Shown piece after piece: positions 33,827 to 41,646 of a DNA stretch of 64,000 nucleotides. Source of the DNA: Paludisphaera soli (GTDB taxonomy: Bacteria; Planctomycetota; Planctomycetia; Isosphaerales; Isosphaeraceae). Where the stretch lies: the NCBI RefSeq assembly GCF_011064595.1, contig NZ_JAALJI010000021.1:62001-126000 (forward strand), in the 5' to 3' direction. Position numbers and translations under genes: made by a program. The notes beneath the pieces are model-generated. The model did not search any database and was not told the origin of the DNA. It was given only the letters and a program-made list of their open reading frames with translations. Positions within the stretch are counted from its first letter, which is position 1; every line of letters begins with the position of its first letter.

Positions 33827-35491
33827 TCAGCGGGGCGCGGGGCCGATCGGGCTGGTCGCGACGTCGGGCATCAGGATCTCGTCGCAGGGGCGCGTCTGGA
33901 CGCGGAATTCGCGGATGGCCTCCGGGGGGAGGGCGAATTTGGCGATGAGTTGCTGGAAGCCGCCCGCCGAGGAGGAGCCGACGCGGCTGGGCGATTGTTC
34001 CTTGCCGCTCGCGTCGACGGCCAGGACTCGGAGCGATTCGCTGCCCCCGACGTCGTGGGCCAGGCAGAGAGTCGACCCACCCCCCCCGTCGGCGATCGCG
34101 CCGCTGGATATGAGGCTCCGCCCCTTGCCGCCGCCGGTCGAGCTGGCCTGAGTGTCCAGAGTCTTCACCGTCTCCCAGGCGTCGCACGAGACACGGAACC
34201 GGACCGTCAGGCTGGTCGTCGATCGGGGGAACGTCGCCAGGATCGCGTGCGAAGTGGTCGATGGATCCTCGTCGGAGGTCGGCAGATTCTTGTAACCGAT
34301 CGTGTCCGCCCCGTCGATGAGCGCGAGGACTTGGCCCCCATCGGGCCGACCGGCGACTCGGTAGACGATCGCCAGCCGGGTCGATCGGTCGGAGACGACG
34401 GCCGACTCCGTTACCGAGGTCAGGAAGTTTGGTTGAAAATCAGGGCTCTTCATCGATCGGCCGTCGGGCCGCCACCAGGTCTTCGGACTATCGGGGATCG
34501 GCGAGACCGCCATGATTTCCAGCCGCATCCCATTCGGCAGTTGACGGGCCCAACGCGTGTCGGGTTTGTCGGCCGTCCGCTCCTGGCCAGGAGCGGAACC
34601 GGTGACGGGAGGGGGCGGCTTGTCCGCTTGGCGAGGCAAGGTCCACGCCACGGCCAGGCTCGACGTGCCGACACCGCATAGGACGAGAATGGCGAGGGGC
34701 TTGAGCTTGTTCCACATCATGGCCTGGGTCGCTCCTTCGGCGAGGCGGGCGACGGCCGCCGGGACCAGTCCCGAAGCGATCGTCGCGACGCGGGAAGTGG
34801 AGGAGAGCACGGCCTGCGAGACGCCGGCGCGGCACTCGCGGGCGAGTTCGGCGGCGACGGCTCCCGCCAAAGGCGCGAGGCCGCGGCGGGCGAGCCGGCC
34901 CTTGAGGCGTTGGCGGCCTCGGGCGAGTCGGCTCTTGATCGTCGCGGTCGGCCAGCCCAGGGAGAGCGCCGCCTGCTCGTAGGTCAGGCCCTCGTAATCG
35001 CACAACTCGATCGGGCGTCGGTACTTCGCGGGGAGGCGGTCCAGCTCGGCCGACACGGCGGCGCACGCCTCGCGACGCTGGGCGGCGATCGCGGGATCGT
35101 CGCCGGTCGCCGGCTCGACGACGACCGTGGGCCGTCGCGCGGCGGCTCGCCGCTGGCGGGCGGCGACCTTGCGGGCGACGCCGTAAAGCCAGCGGCCGAT
35201 GGAGCCTCGGTCGTCGACCCGGACCGAGCTTGCCTTGCGGACGAGGACCAGGAACGTCGCCTGGAACGCGTCCTCGGCGTCGGCCCGGTCGAGGAGCCCG
35301 CGACGGCAGACCCCCCAGACCATGGCCGCGTGGCGATCCACCAGCGCGGCGAAGGCGGCCTCGGCGGCCGGGTCGCCGGCCCCGGATCGCGACCGAAACC
35401 GTTGCAGCAACTGGTCGTCGGTCGATCCCGTCGCGGTCCCGCCGGCGAACAGGGCCCGCAGGCCCCCCGGCGCGGGGGTGGATCGGATCAT
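33827..35491 (-). CDS. sigma-70 family factor with membrane-anchored C-terminal domain (copy 2)
   Basis: A protein of 554 residues, paralogous to the downstream gene. Region 2 reads DAEDAFQATFLVLVRKASSV and region 4 reads YRRPIELCDYEGLTYEQAAL then LGWPTATIKSRLARGRQRLK. The membrane segment is at about 255-280 (LAILVLCGVGTSSLAVAWTL). The C-terminal domain (about 290-554) is less like its paralog, but keeps a WWRPDG motif and a similar ending (AIREFRVQ against VREFRLQE), so the two domains are homologous and diverging. ATG 35491 is preferred for a GGAGG upstream; ATG 35569 is in frame without a site. The two genes are 138 bp apart. Confidence 0.88.
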   Translation of the reverse strand: MIRSTPAPGGLRALFAGGTATGSTDDQLLQRFRSRSGAGDPAAEAAFAALVDRHAAMVWGVCRRGLLDRADAEDAFQATFLVLVRKASSVRVDDRGSIGRWLYGVARKVAARQRRAAARRPTVVVEPATGDDPAIAAQRREACAAVSAELDRLPAKYRRPIELCDYEGLTYEQAALSLGWPTATIKSRLARGRQRLKGRLARRGLAPLAGAVAAELARECRAGVSQAVLSSTSRVATIASGLVPAAVARLAEGATQAMMWNKLKPLAILVLCGVGTSSLAVAWTLPRQADKPPPPVTGSAPGQERTADKPDTRWARQLPNGMRLEIMAVSPIPDSPKTWWRPDGRSMKSPDFQPNFLTSVTESAVVSDRSTRLAIVYRVAGRPDGGQVLALIDGADTIGYKNLPTSDEDPSTTSHAILATFPRSTTSLTVRFRVSCDAWETVKTLDTQASSTGGGKGRSLISSGAIADGGGGSTLCLAHDVGGSESLRVLAVDASGKEQSPSRVGSSSAGGFQQLIAKFALPPEAIREFRVQTRPCDEILMPDVATSPIGPAPR

Positions 35492-36088
35492 CGTTTCGCC
35501 CGCCTCCGCCTCGAAGTCCCGAAACCCTCGCCCCTGACATGCGGGGAGTCGCCCGATCGGCCCCATCATTTTCCGAAAAGGATCTTCGATTCGCGCCCGT
35601 CAGGTCGAAAATCCGGGGGCCGAGCCGACGTGGTTCGGGCGGGATGTCGTGGAGCGCGAGGGTGGGCCCGTCCCTCCACCCCGATGTTCGTCGAAGAGCC
35701 GGGCGTGGTGGCCAGAGCCGCGGCGAGCCGGGGACGGACCCGCATGAGAGACTCGGCCGGTGCACGGCGTTCCACGACCTGGCGCGGCCGCAGCAGGCGC
35801 CACGCCGCAGGGCTCGCCCGAGTGTTCAAGGGGGGGACGATCTGGGCAACGCCCGCGTCGGAGGGGGCGGCTTGCCGACCGTCAGGGGAGAAATGGTAGG
35901 GGGCACCCCTCCGGGCGGCTCCGTCCCCCTCTTTGCTGCGGTCCCGGACTTGGAGGAGCATCCGCATCGTCCAGCGTCAGCCGTCCTCATGATCGGCGGG
36001 CGGAGGGGGATGTCAACACCGGGCGCGAAGAGCCGGATCCGAGATCGACGGCCGATAGCCGCCTTTCACGCGAAGGGAGATGATCACG
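35492..36088. other. 597 bp intergenic region, no gene supported
   Basis: Lies between the divergent sigma-factor gene and the dihydrofolate-reductase-like gene. A 133-codon minus-strand frame at 35566-35967 has no ribosome-binding site or domain and is judged non-coding. No hairpin terminator or clear promoter pair was found. Confidence 0.5.
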
Positions 36089-36655
36089 ATGGGCAAGCTG
36101 ATCCTGTGGAACCTGGTCACCCTCGACGGCTTCTTCGACGGGCCGAAGGCCTGGGACCTCGACTGGCACGGCGAGGTCTGGGGCGAGGAGTTGGAGCGAT
36201 TCTCGGTCGAGCAGCTCCGGTCGGCCGCCGGGCTGATCTTCGGCCGGGTCACCTATGAGGGGATGGCGGCCTACTGGCGGACCGCGGAAGTGAAAGCGGG
36301 GCCGGAAGGGGAGGTGGCCGGGCTGATGAATTCTCTGCCCAAGTCCGTCGCCTCGCGGACCCTGGCGACGGTGGACTGGGCGAACGCGAGCCTCCTCCCC
36401 GGCGACGCCGCGACGGCCGTCCGCGACCTCAAGGGCCGAAGCGACGGCGACCTGTTCGTCTTCGGCAGCGCCGATCTCGCGGCGACCTTGATCCGCGAGG
36501 GGCTGTTCGACGAGTACCGGCTGCTGATCGTCCCCGTCGTCCTGGGCGAGGGGCGTCCCTTGTTCGCGGGGGGGCCGGGCCGCCGGAAGCTGCGGCTGCT
36601 CGAAACCCGGCCGATGGGGGCGGGGGGCGTGTTCGTCCGGTATGCGTCGGCCTGA
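36089..36655 (+). CDS. dihydrofolate reductase-fold (RibD C-terminal) family protein
   Basis: A soluble protein of 188 residues. Family marks are the N-terminal strand KLILWNLVTLDGFFDGP, GLIFGRVTYEGMAAYW, the Gly-rich FVFGSADLAATLIREGLFDE and a C-terminal LIVPVVLGEGRPLF. Members bind NADPH and reduce pterin- or pyrimidine-like compounds; the substrate here is unknown. The start at 36089 is preferred because GGGAG is properly spaced there; ATG 36080 directly abuts it. Confidence 0.88.
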   Translation: MGKLILWNLVTLDGFFDGPKAWDLDWHGEVWGEELERFSVEQLRSAAGLIFGRVTYEGMAAYWRTAEVKAGPEGEVAGLMNSLPKSVASRTLATVDWANASLLPGDAATAVRDLKGRSDGDLFVFGSADLAATLIREGLFDEYRLLIVPVVLGEGRPLFAGGPGRRKLRLLETRPMGAGGVFVRYASA

Positions 36656-36701
36656 GTGGTGGGGTCCTGTGGATTTTGGCGGCGGCGGGCCGCGGCCGCT
36701 C

Positions 36702-36731
36702 TTGATCTCGGGGCGTGCCGTAGGCTATGCT
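36702..36731 (+). promoter_or_regulatory. probable sigma-70 promoter of rplU
   Basis: TTGATC (36702-36707), an 18 bp spacer, then TATGCT (36726-36731). This leaves a leader of about 150 bases with an unusual purine run of repeated GTGAAG/AGAGAAG at about 36782-36808, before the rplU ribosome-binding site. Confidence 0.45.
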
Positions 36732-36889
36732 TGCGTTTTCTTCTCGCGCGGAGGGGATTCCGCGCGGTGAAGGCGAATCACCGTGAAGTGAAGAGAAGAG
36801 TGAAGACGTGACGTCGGGGGGCGGGCGATCCCGAACATCCCGCCGTGTCGAGCGCGGGCCGTCGTCCGCCCAGGAGCTTCGGAAAGACC

Positions 36890-37204
36890 ATGTACGCTGT
36901 TTTTGAAGACGGTTCCCACCAGTATCGCGTTTCCGAAGGCGACTTCATCCAGGTCGACCGCCGTCAGGGCAAGGCCGGCGACGAGCTGATCTTCGGCAAG
37001 GTCCTCCTGATCGCGGGCGAAGGCGAGCCGACCATCGGCGCCCCCGTCATCGACGGCGCCAAGGTCACGGCCAAGATCGTCGACCAGTTCCGCGCCAAGA
37101 AGATCATCATCCAGAAGTTCCGCCGTCGCAAGAACATGCGTCGCCGTCGCGGCCACCGCCAGCCCTACACGACCGTCCAGATCCTGGCCGTCGCCGGGGC
37201 CTGA
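36890..37204 (+). CDS. rplU: 50S ribosomal protein L21
   Basis: A ribosomal protein of 104 residues, the usual bacterial length. The N-terminus MYAVFEDGSHQYRVSEGD and the basic C-terminus KFRRRKNMRRRRGHRQPYT are diagnostic. The upstream in-frame extension to 36845 lacks a site; GGAAAG lies close to the chosen ATG and GGAG further upstream. In most bacteria rpmA (L27) follows directly, but here a strong terminator follows and the next gene is on the other strand. Confidence 0.96.
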   Translation: MYAVFEDGSHQYRVSEGDFIQVDRRQGKAGDELIFGKVLLIAGEGEPTIGAPVIDGAKVTAKIVDQFRAKKIIIQKFRRRKNMRRRRGHRQPYTTVQILAVAGA

Positions 37205-37253
37205 ACGAGCGTCCGCCGACGCGACCTGATCGCCGACCGACCCCCGAACATCC

Positions 37254-37296
37254 AACGCCCGCGCCCGGCCAACCCGCCGAGCCCGGGCGTTTTTGT
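37254..37296 (+). terminator. rho-independent terminator of rplU
   Basis: AACGCCCG (37254-37261) pairs with CGGGCGTT (37284-37291), with an internal CCGG-rich region, and is followed by a T-run (TTTTTG). It lies 50 bp after the rplU stop. Confidence 0.8.
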
Positions 37297-37476
37297 TGCG
37301 ACGAATGGCACCCGAATCCGGCCCTCTCGAACGGCCCCGTGTCGAGTGAGGAGCGTCGACGGTTCGCTTCTCCTCAGGATGGCGGCTTCTCCCGACAAGA
37401 AGTCGACCTGCGCCGGGCCTCGCGGCGGAGGGGGCCTGACCGCCAGCCGCTGCGGCCCCACCGGGGGCGAGGGGAT

Positions 37477-38994
37477 TCACCCTGCGGCCCCGGCCTCGAA
37501 GACGCGGACGTCGCCGACGGACAGCACCTCGCGCACGGCGTCGGGGCGTTCGGCGGTGAATCGCTCCAGCGGCGAGGCGACGGCGCGGGCGTAGGGCTGG
37601 GCGTCGATGAGGATGTAGGCGACGCCGTGGCGGCGGATCGTCGCGACGACGGCGTCGGGGTCGGCGTCGCGGTCGCCGGGTCGTTCGGACGAGGCGACCT
37701 CCAGCGCGTGGCGGCCGGTGCGCAGGAAGACCTCGCCGGGGTGCCGGGTCAGGACGGGCCCGGGGCGATCGGCCTCGTCGCGGAGCCAGGCGCAAGCGGC
37801 GGCGAACGCCGGGTCGCGCTCGGCCCGAAGGCGGCGATCGGCGGTGGCCGCCGAGTACGCCGTGTACGGGATCGCCGCGAGCAGCAGCAGCCGGGCCGCG
37901 AGCGTCCGAACGCGTCGCAGACGCAGACGCCGAAGGCCCCACGCCAGCCCCTCGACGGCCCCGACCAGCAAGGCCGGGATCAGGGGGATCAGGAACCGCC
38001 CCGCCTCGGTGTACGGCCAGACCAGGAGCAGGCCGAGCGTGACCAGGCCGACCAGCCCCGCGAGCCTCCGGCGCGGGTTCGCCAGCGCGACGAGCCAGCC
38101 GCCGACGACGATCGCCGAGGCGACCGCCGCCCAAGCCAGGGCCGCCGCGCGGATCGGACCGGGCCGGCCGAAGACCGTGGCGACCTCCACCAAAGGCGCC
38201 GTCAGGGCGTCGGGGATCCGCCCGGCGTAGAAGCCGGCCTGCTCGACGACCGTCGCGATCGGCCCCCGTCCCGCCGGGAACAGGAGCGACGCCTGCGTCC
38301 GCCCCGCCCCCTCGCGCCCGACCGCCGCCGTCCAGGCGACCCACGGGGCGACGAACAGGCCGGCCGCGACGAGCGAGGCGAGCATCGCCCGACGCCGGCC
38401 GCGAAGGATCAGGTCGAGGGCCGCCGCCCCGGCGATCCCCACGCCGACGTGCCGCGTCAAAACCGCCGCGCCCAGGATCGCGCCCAGCAGCAGGCCGCGG
38501 GCGACCTCCCGACGCGGGCCCTTGATCGAAGCCGAGACGAGCAGGGCCAGGCCGCCGAGAAGCTCGTAGAGGGGCTCGGACTGGACGCCCGAGCCGGTGC
38601 GCGACCAGGCCCAGTTGACCCCCAGGGCCAGTCCCATCGCGAGGGCGACGCGACGGCCGAACATCGTCCGGAACCAGGCCCAGGCGGCGAGCGTCGCGCC
38701 GACGGTGCAGGCGATCGAGGCCGCGTGGGCCGCGCGGTCGGAGACGCCAGTCGCCTTCCAGACGACGGCGAGGAACGCGGGATAGCCCGGGGGGAAATGG
38801 GCGTGCCGGGGGGCCTCGGGGTGGTCGATCGCCCGATAGCCCCGGCCTTCGAGGAGCGAGGTCGCCAGCACGGCGTAGCCGGCGCCGTCGCGTCGCGGCG
38901 GGGCGTCCAGGTCGGCCTGCGCGAGCGCGGCGGACGCCGCGGCCAGGGCGATGAGCACGCCGTCGATCCCGCCTCGCCTCGCCTTCCGCCGCAT
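37477..38994 (-). CDS. GT-C type glycosyltransferase-like integral membrane protein
   Basis: A polytopic inner-membrane protein of 505 residues with about 10-12 hydrophobic segments. An early luminal loop (QADLDAPPRRDGAGYAVLAT, then GYRAIDHPEAPRHAHFPPGY) and PGYPAFLAVVW follow the pattern of ArnT/PMT-like enzymes, which use polyprenyl-phosphate sugars. A soluble C-terminal domain of about 110 residues ends it. The sugar and acceptor are unknown. ATG 38994 has GGGAGG upstream; the frame is open further upstream without a site. It appears monocistronic. Confidence 0.75.
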   Translation of the reverse strand: MRRKARRGGIDGVLIALAAASAALAQADLDAPPRRDGAGYAVLATSLLEGRGYRAIDHPEAPRHAHFPPGYPAFLAVVWKATGVSDRAAHAASIACTVGATLAAWAWFRTMFGRRVALAMGLALGVNWAWSRTGSGVQSEPLYELLGGLALLVSASIKGPRREVARGLLLGAILGAAVLTRHVGVGIAGAAALDLILRGRRRAMLASLVAAGLFVAPWVAWTAAVGREGAGRTQASLLFPAGRGPIATVVEQAGFYAGRIPDALTAPLVEVATVFGRPGPIRAAALAWAAVASAIVVGGWLVALANPRRRLAGLVGLVTLGLLLVWPYTEAGRFLIPLIPALLVGAVEGLAWGLRRLRLRRVRTLAARLLLLAAIPYTAYSAATADRRLRAERDPAFAAACAWLRDEADRPGPVLTRHPGEVFLRTGRHALEVASSERPGDRDADPDAVVATIRRHGVAYILIDAQPYARAVASPLERFTAERPDAVREVLSVGDVRVFEAGAAG

Positions 38995-39302
38995 CGCCGC
39001 CTCCCCCCCGAGAACCCCGGCCCCGATTGGACCAGCCGGCGGCGGGCGGGGCAAGGGGCGGGCGCGGCCGGCCGCGAGGGCGCGGGCCGCCCCGCCTTCG
39101 GCGTCGTCCACGTCCGAAGGGTCGCAGAACCTGGGAGGCGAGGCGTGGTCCCTCGCCCGCGCGGCGATCCGAAGGCCGATTTTCATCATGGATCGAAGAC
39201 CGGTCCCGTTAGAATCTTGCAGCGATGCGGCTCCCGGCGTCGTGGCGATCTCCTTCGGATCCGCCCCCGGGGCGCATCCCACTCCTCGGATCGAGGCTCG
39301 TC
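38995..39302. other. 308 bp divergent intergenic region
   Basis: Contains the leader of the membrane protein and of the SDR gene. A TAGAAT hexamer is at 39210-39215. No other element is seen. Confidence 0.4.
39210..39215 (+). promoter_or_regulatory. possible -10 box (TAGAAT) before the SDR gene
   Basis: The hexamer lies 10 bp before the in-frame ATG at 39225 and 88 bp before the preferred TTG at 39303. If used, transcripts starting near 39222 would be nearly leaderless for the ATG. Confidence 0.3.
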
Positions 39303-40022
39303 TTGAGCGCAGACACGAAGGTCGTCGTCATCACCGGCGCGTCCCAGGGCATCGGTGAAGGGCTGGTCGGCGGATATCTGGCGAGGGGCTATCGCGTCGT
39401 CGCCAACTCCCGATCCATCACGGCGGACGCCTACGGCGGCGAGGTCCTGGCCGTCGCCGGCGACATCGCCGATCCGGCGGTCGCCGCCCGGGTGGTCGGG
39501 GACGCGGTCGCGCGGTTCGGCCGCGTCGACACGCTGGTCAACAACGCCGGGATCTTCCTCTCCAGGCCGTTCACCGAATACACCGAGGCCGACTTCATCC
39601 GCAAGGTCTCGGTGAACCTGGCCGGGTTCTTCTACGTCTCGCAGGCGGCCGTCCGGCAGATGCTCGCGCAGGGCGGCGGCGGCCACATCGTGAACATGAC
39701 GACGACGCTCGTCGGCCAGCCCGTGAGGGGGGTGCCGTCCGCGCTGGCGTCGCTCACCAAGGGCGGGCTGGACGCGGTCACGCGGTCGCTGGCGATCGAG
39801 TACGCCGACCGGGGCATCCGGGTCAATGCGGTGGCCCCGGGCAACGTGAAGACGCCGATGCACGCCCACGACCCGCTCGACGCCCTCGCCGCGATGCACC
39901 CGCTGGGGCGGATGGGCGAGGTCCGGGAGATCGTCGACGCCGTCCTGTACCTGGAATCGGCCGCGTTCGTGACCGGCGAGACCCTGCACGTCGACGGCGG
40001 CGCGCACGCCGGGCATTGGTGA
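39303..40022 (+). CDS. SDR-family oxidoreductase lacking the catalytic tyrosine
   Basis: A classical-length short-chain dehydrogenase of 239 residues. NAD(P)-binding motifs are intact: VVITGASQGIGEG and the NNAG motif in LVNNAGIFLSR. In the active site the usual Tyr-x3-Lys is ASLTK (in PSALASLTKGGLDAV), so Lys remains but Tyr is Ala. The catalytic Ser position is Thr (NMTTTLV). The rest (IRVNAVAPGNVKTPM) is normal. It may be an atypical SDR subfamily or have a non-catalytic role. The TTG start is chosen for GAGG before it; ATG 39225 is possible. Confidence 0.82.
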   Translation: MSADTKVVVITGASQGIGEGLVGGYLARGYRVVANSRSITADAYGGEVLAVAGDIADPAVAARVVGDAVARFGRVDTLVNNAGIFLSRPFTEYTEADFIRKVSVNLAGFFYVSQAAVRQMLAQGGGGHIVNMTTTLVGQPVRGVPSALASLTKGGLDAVTRSLAIEYADRGIRVNAVAPGNVKTPMHAHDPLDALAAMHPLGRMGEVREIVDAVLYLESAAFVTGETLHVDGGAHAGHW

Positions 40023-40091
40023 CCGAGGACGATCGCATCAGGGCCGCGCAACCCGCCTTCCCGACCCCAAGCCCGAAAGTCTGGTGACTCG

Positions 40092-40850
40092 ATGACGATC
40101 CCTCGCTCGCTCCGATGGTCGCTGCTCGCCTCGATTCTCGTCGCGCCTCGCGGCCCGGCCCTCGCGCAGGAGGAGCCGCGGTTCAAGGCCGTCGCGTTCG
40201 ACTACTTCGTGATCTTCGACGCGAACTCCGTCGTCCCGACCGTCGAGGCGGCGTTCCCGGGCAAGGGCGCCGAATTCACCAGGGCCTGGCGGGCCAAGCA
40301 GTTCGAATACGGCTTCCTGCGATCCATCACCGATCGTCACGCCGACTTCTTCCGGGTCACGGAGGACGCCCTGGCCTACACCGCCGAGGCGATGAAGGTC
40401 GAGCTGACCCTCGAGAAGCGGCGGAGCCTCCTCGACGCCTACCTGAACCTGAAGCCCTGGCCGGACGCGGTGGACGCCCTGCGCAAGCTGAGGGCCTCGG
40501 GCGTCCGGATCATCACCATCGCCAACTTCAGCCCCAAGATGCTGGAGGCCAACGCCGAGCACGCCGGGATCGCCGACCTGTTCGACGAACTCCTGAGCAC
40601 CCAGGCCAACGGCACGTACAAGCCGGACCCCCGCGCCTACGCGCTGGGGATGGAGCACCTGAAGCTCAAGAAAGAGGAGATCGTGTTCGCCGCGTTCGGC
40701 GGCTGGGACGCCTACGGCGCGAAGAGCTTCGGCTACACGACGTACTGGGTGAACCGATTCGGCCTGCCGAACGAGCGGCTCGGGGTCGAGCCGGACGGCA
40801 CGTCGGATAACCTGGAGGGCCTGCTGGAGCTGGTCCTCGGCAAGCCCTGA
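40092..40850 (+). CDS. exported haloacid dehalogenase-like (HAD) protein
   Basis: A protein of 252 residues, of the type II haloacid dehalogenase group. The nucleophile is in KAVAFDYFVIFD. The Arg cluster is in RAWRAKQFEYGFLR, the third motif in IANFSPKMLEANA, Lys in GTYKPDPRAYA and the acid motif in GGWDAYGAKSFGY. Unlike cytoplasmic relatives it begins with a signal peptide (SLLASILVAPRGPALAQEE), so it should act outside the cytoplasm. Substrate specificity cannot be read. The ankyrin gene starts 24 bp downstream, which may make the two one unit. Confidence 0.85.
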   Translation: MTIPRSLRWSLLASILVAPRGPALAQEEPRFKAVAFDYFVIFDANSVVPTVEAAFPGKGAEFTRAWRAKQFEYGFLRSITDRHADFFRVTEDALAYTAEAMKVELTLEKRRSLLDAYLNLKPWPDAVDALRKLRASGVRIITIANFSPKMLEANAEHAGIADLFDELLSTQANGTYKPDPRAYALGMEHLKLKKEEIVFAAFGGWDAYGAKSFGYTTYWVNRFGLPNERLGVEPDGTSDNLEGLLELVLGKP

Positions 40851-40873
40851 GCGAATCCCTCGGGAGTCGTCCC

Positions 40874-41275
40874 ATGTTCAGCGGCCTGACGAAGCTCGCC
40901 GAAGAGGGCGACGTGGAAGGCGTCCGGACGATGCTCGACGCGGGGACGCCCGTCGATTTCATCGACAACGGCCGATTCAACGCGACGCCGCTCGAGGTCG
41001 CCGCCCGCGCCGGGCGACTCGAGGTCGTGAGGTTGCTCCTGGGGCGCGGGGCCGACGTCAACCACGTCGACCACGACGGATTCTCGCCCGTCACCTCCGC
41101 CGCACGCGCCGGCGAATGGGCCGTGGTCGCGATGCTGGCGGAACACGGCGGCGACTTCCGGCAGCCCGACGGCCACGGCAAGTCGGGGTCCGACTACCTG
41201 CGGCGTTGCCGCGGCAAGCGGAATCGGGCCGCCGTCGAGGCCGCGCTCGCACGACGCGGGGCATCGGAAGGCTGA
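40874..41275 (+). CDS. ankyrin-repeat protein
   Basis: A protein of 133 residues with three to four ankyrin repeats: GDVEGVRTMLDAGTPVDFID, ATPLEVAARAGRLEVVRLLL with GRGADVNHVDHDG, then SPVTSAARAGEWAVVAMLAE. It has no signal peptide, so it is a cytoplasmic protein-binding module. GGGAG precedes the ATG. The partner is unknown. Confidence 0.85.
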   Translation: MFSGLTKLAEEGDVEGVRTMLDAGTPVDFIDNGRFNATPLEVAARAGRLEVVRLLLGRGADVNHVDHDGFSPVTSAARAGEWAVVAMLAEHGGDFRQPDGHGKSGSDYLRRCRGKRNRAAVEAALARRGASEG

Positions 41276-41361
41276 TACGGTTTCCGATGCGAGTCCCGCC
41301 CTTCCCGATGAGACGCCGACCGTTCTCGACGCCGAGAGAGGAAGGCCGATCGGGGAACGTC

Positions 41362-41565
41362 ATGGACGTCTGGCGCCAACCCGATTCCGGCGAGCTGGCC
41401 TGGATCGCCGACCAGGACCGTTGGTTCGCCGAGCACCGACTCCCTTCCGGCACTCGGGAGGTGGAGCCCGACCTGTTCGAAGGCCGCGAGCTGCACGTCT
41501 ACGCCGACCCCGACCTCCGGTTGCGGGACGTCGGCTACTACCGGCCGGGGCCTCCCGCCGGATAG
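41362..41565 (+). CDS. small hypothetical protein
   Basis: A protein of 67 residues, acidic and aromatic (MDVWRQPDSGELAWIADQDR, EGRELHVYADPDLRLRD). It has no signal or membrane segment. ATG 41362 follows GGGGA by 6 bases. The frame is open upstream, but that part is Arg/Pro-rich and has no site. No family is recognised. Confidence 0.5.
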   Translation: MDVWRQPDSGELAWIADQDRWFAEHRLPSGTREVEPDLFEGRELHVYADPDLRLRDVGYYRPGPPAG

Positions 41566-41592
41566 CGGCGAGTCGAAGGCGGGCGGAACGCA

Positions 41593-41616
41593 CACGCCCC
41601 GGGATGCCGGGGCGTG
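41593..41616. terminator. hairpin between convergent genes
   Basis: A perfect 10 bp stem, CACGCCCCGG / CCGGGGCGTG, with loop GATG, between the small hypothetical gene and the convergent sigma factor. No T-tract is present on either strand. Confidence 0.5.
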
Positions 41617-41646
41617 GATGCGAGGGGGCGAAGGATCGGCGCGTCG

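Noticed and set aside
28392-34187. 1931-codon minus-strand open frame
   Set aside because: It crosses the dehydrogenase, DUF1016, exported and sigma genes in the wrong frame, has Arg/Pro/Gly-rich composition and runs through the repeat clusters. It is a product of high GC content.
32003-35491. The two sigma factors as one gene duplicated by assembly error
   Set aside because: Their outer domains and intergenic DNA differ widely, so they are true paralogs.
35566-35967. 133-codon minus-strand gene upstream of the sigma factor
   Set aside because: No ribosome-binding site, no recognisable domain, Arg/Pro-rich composition.
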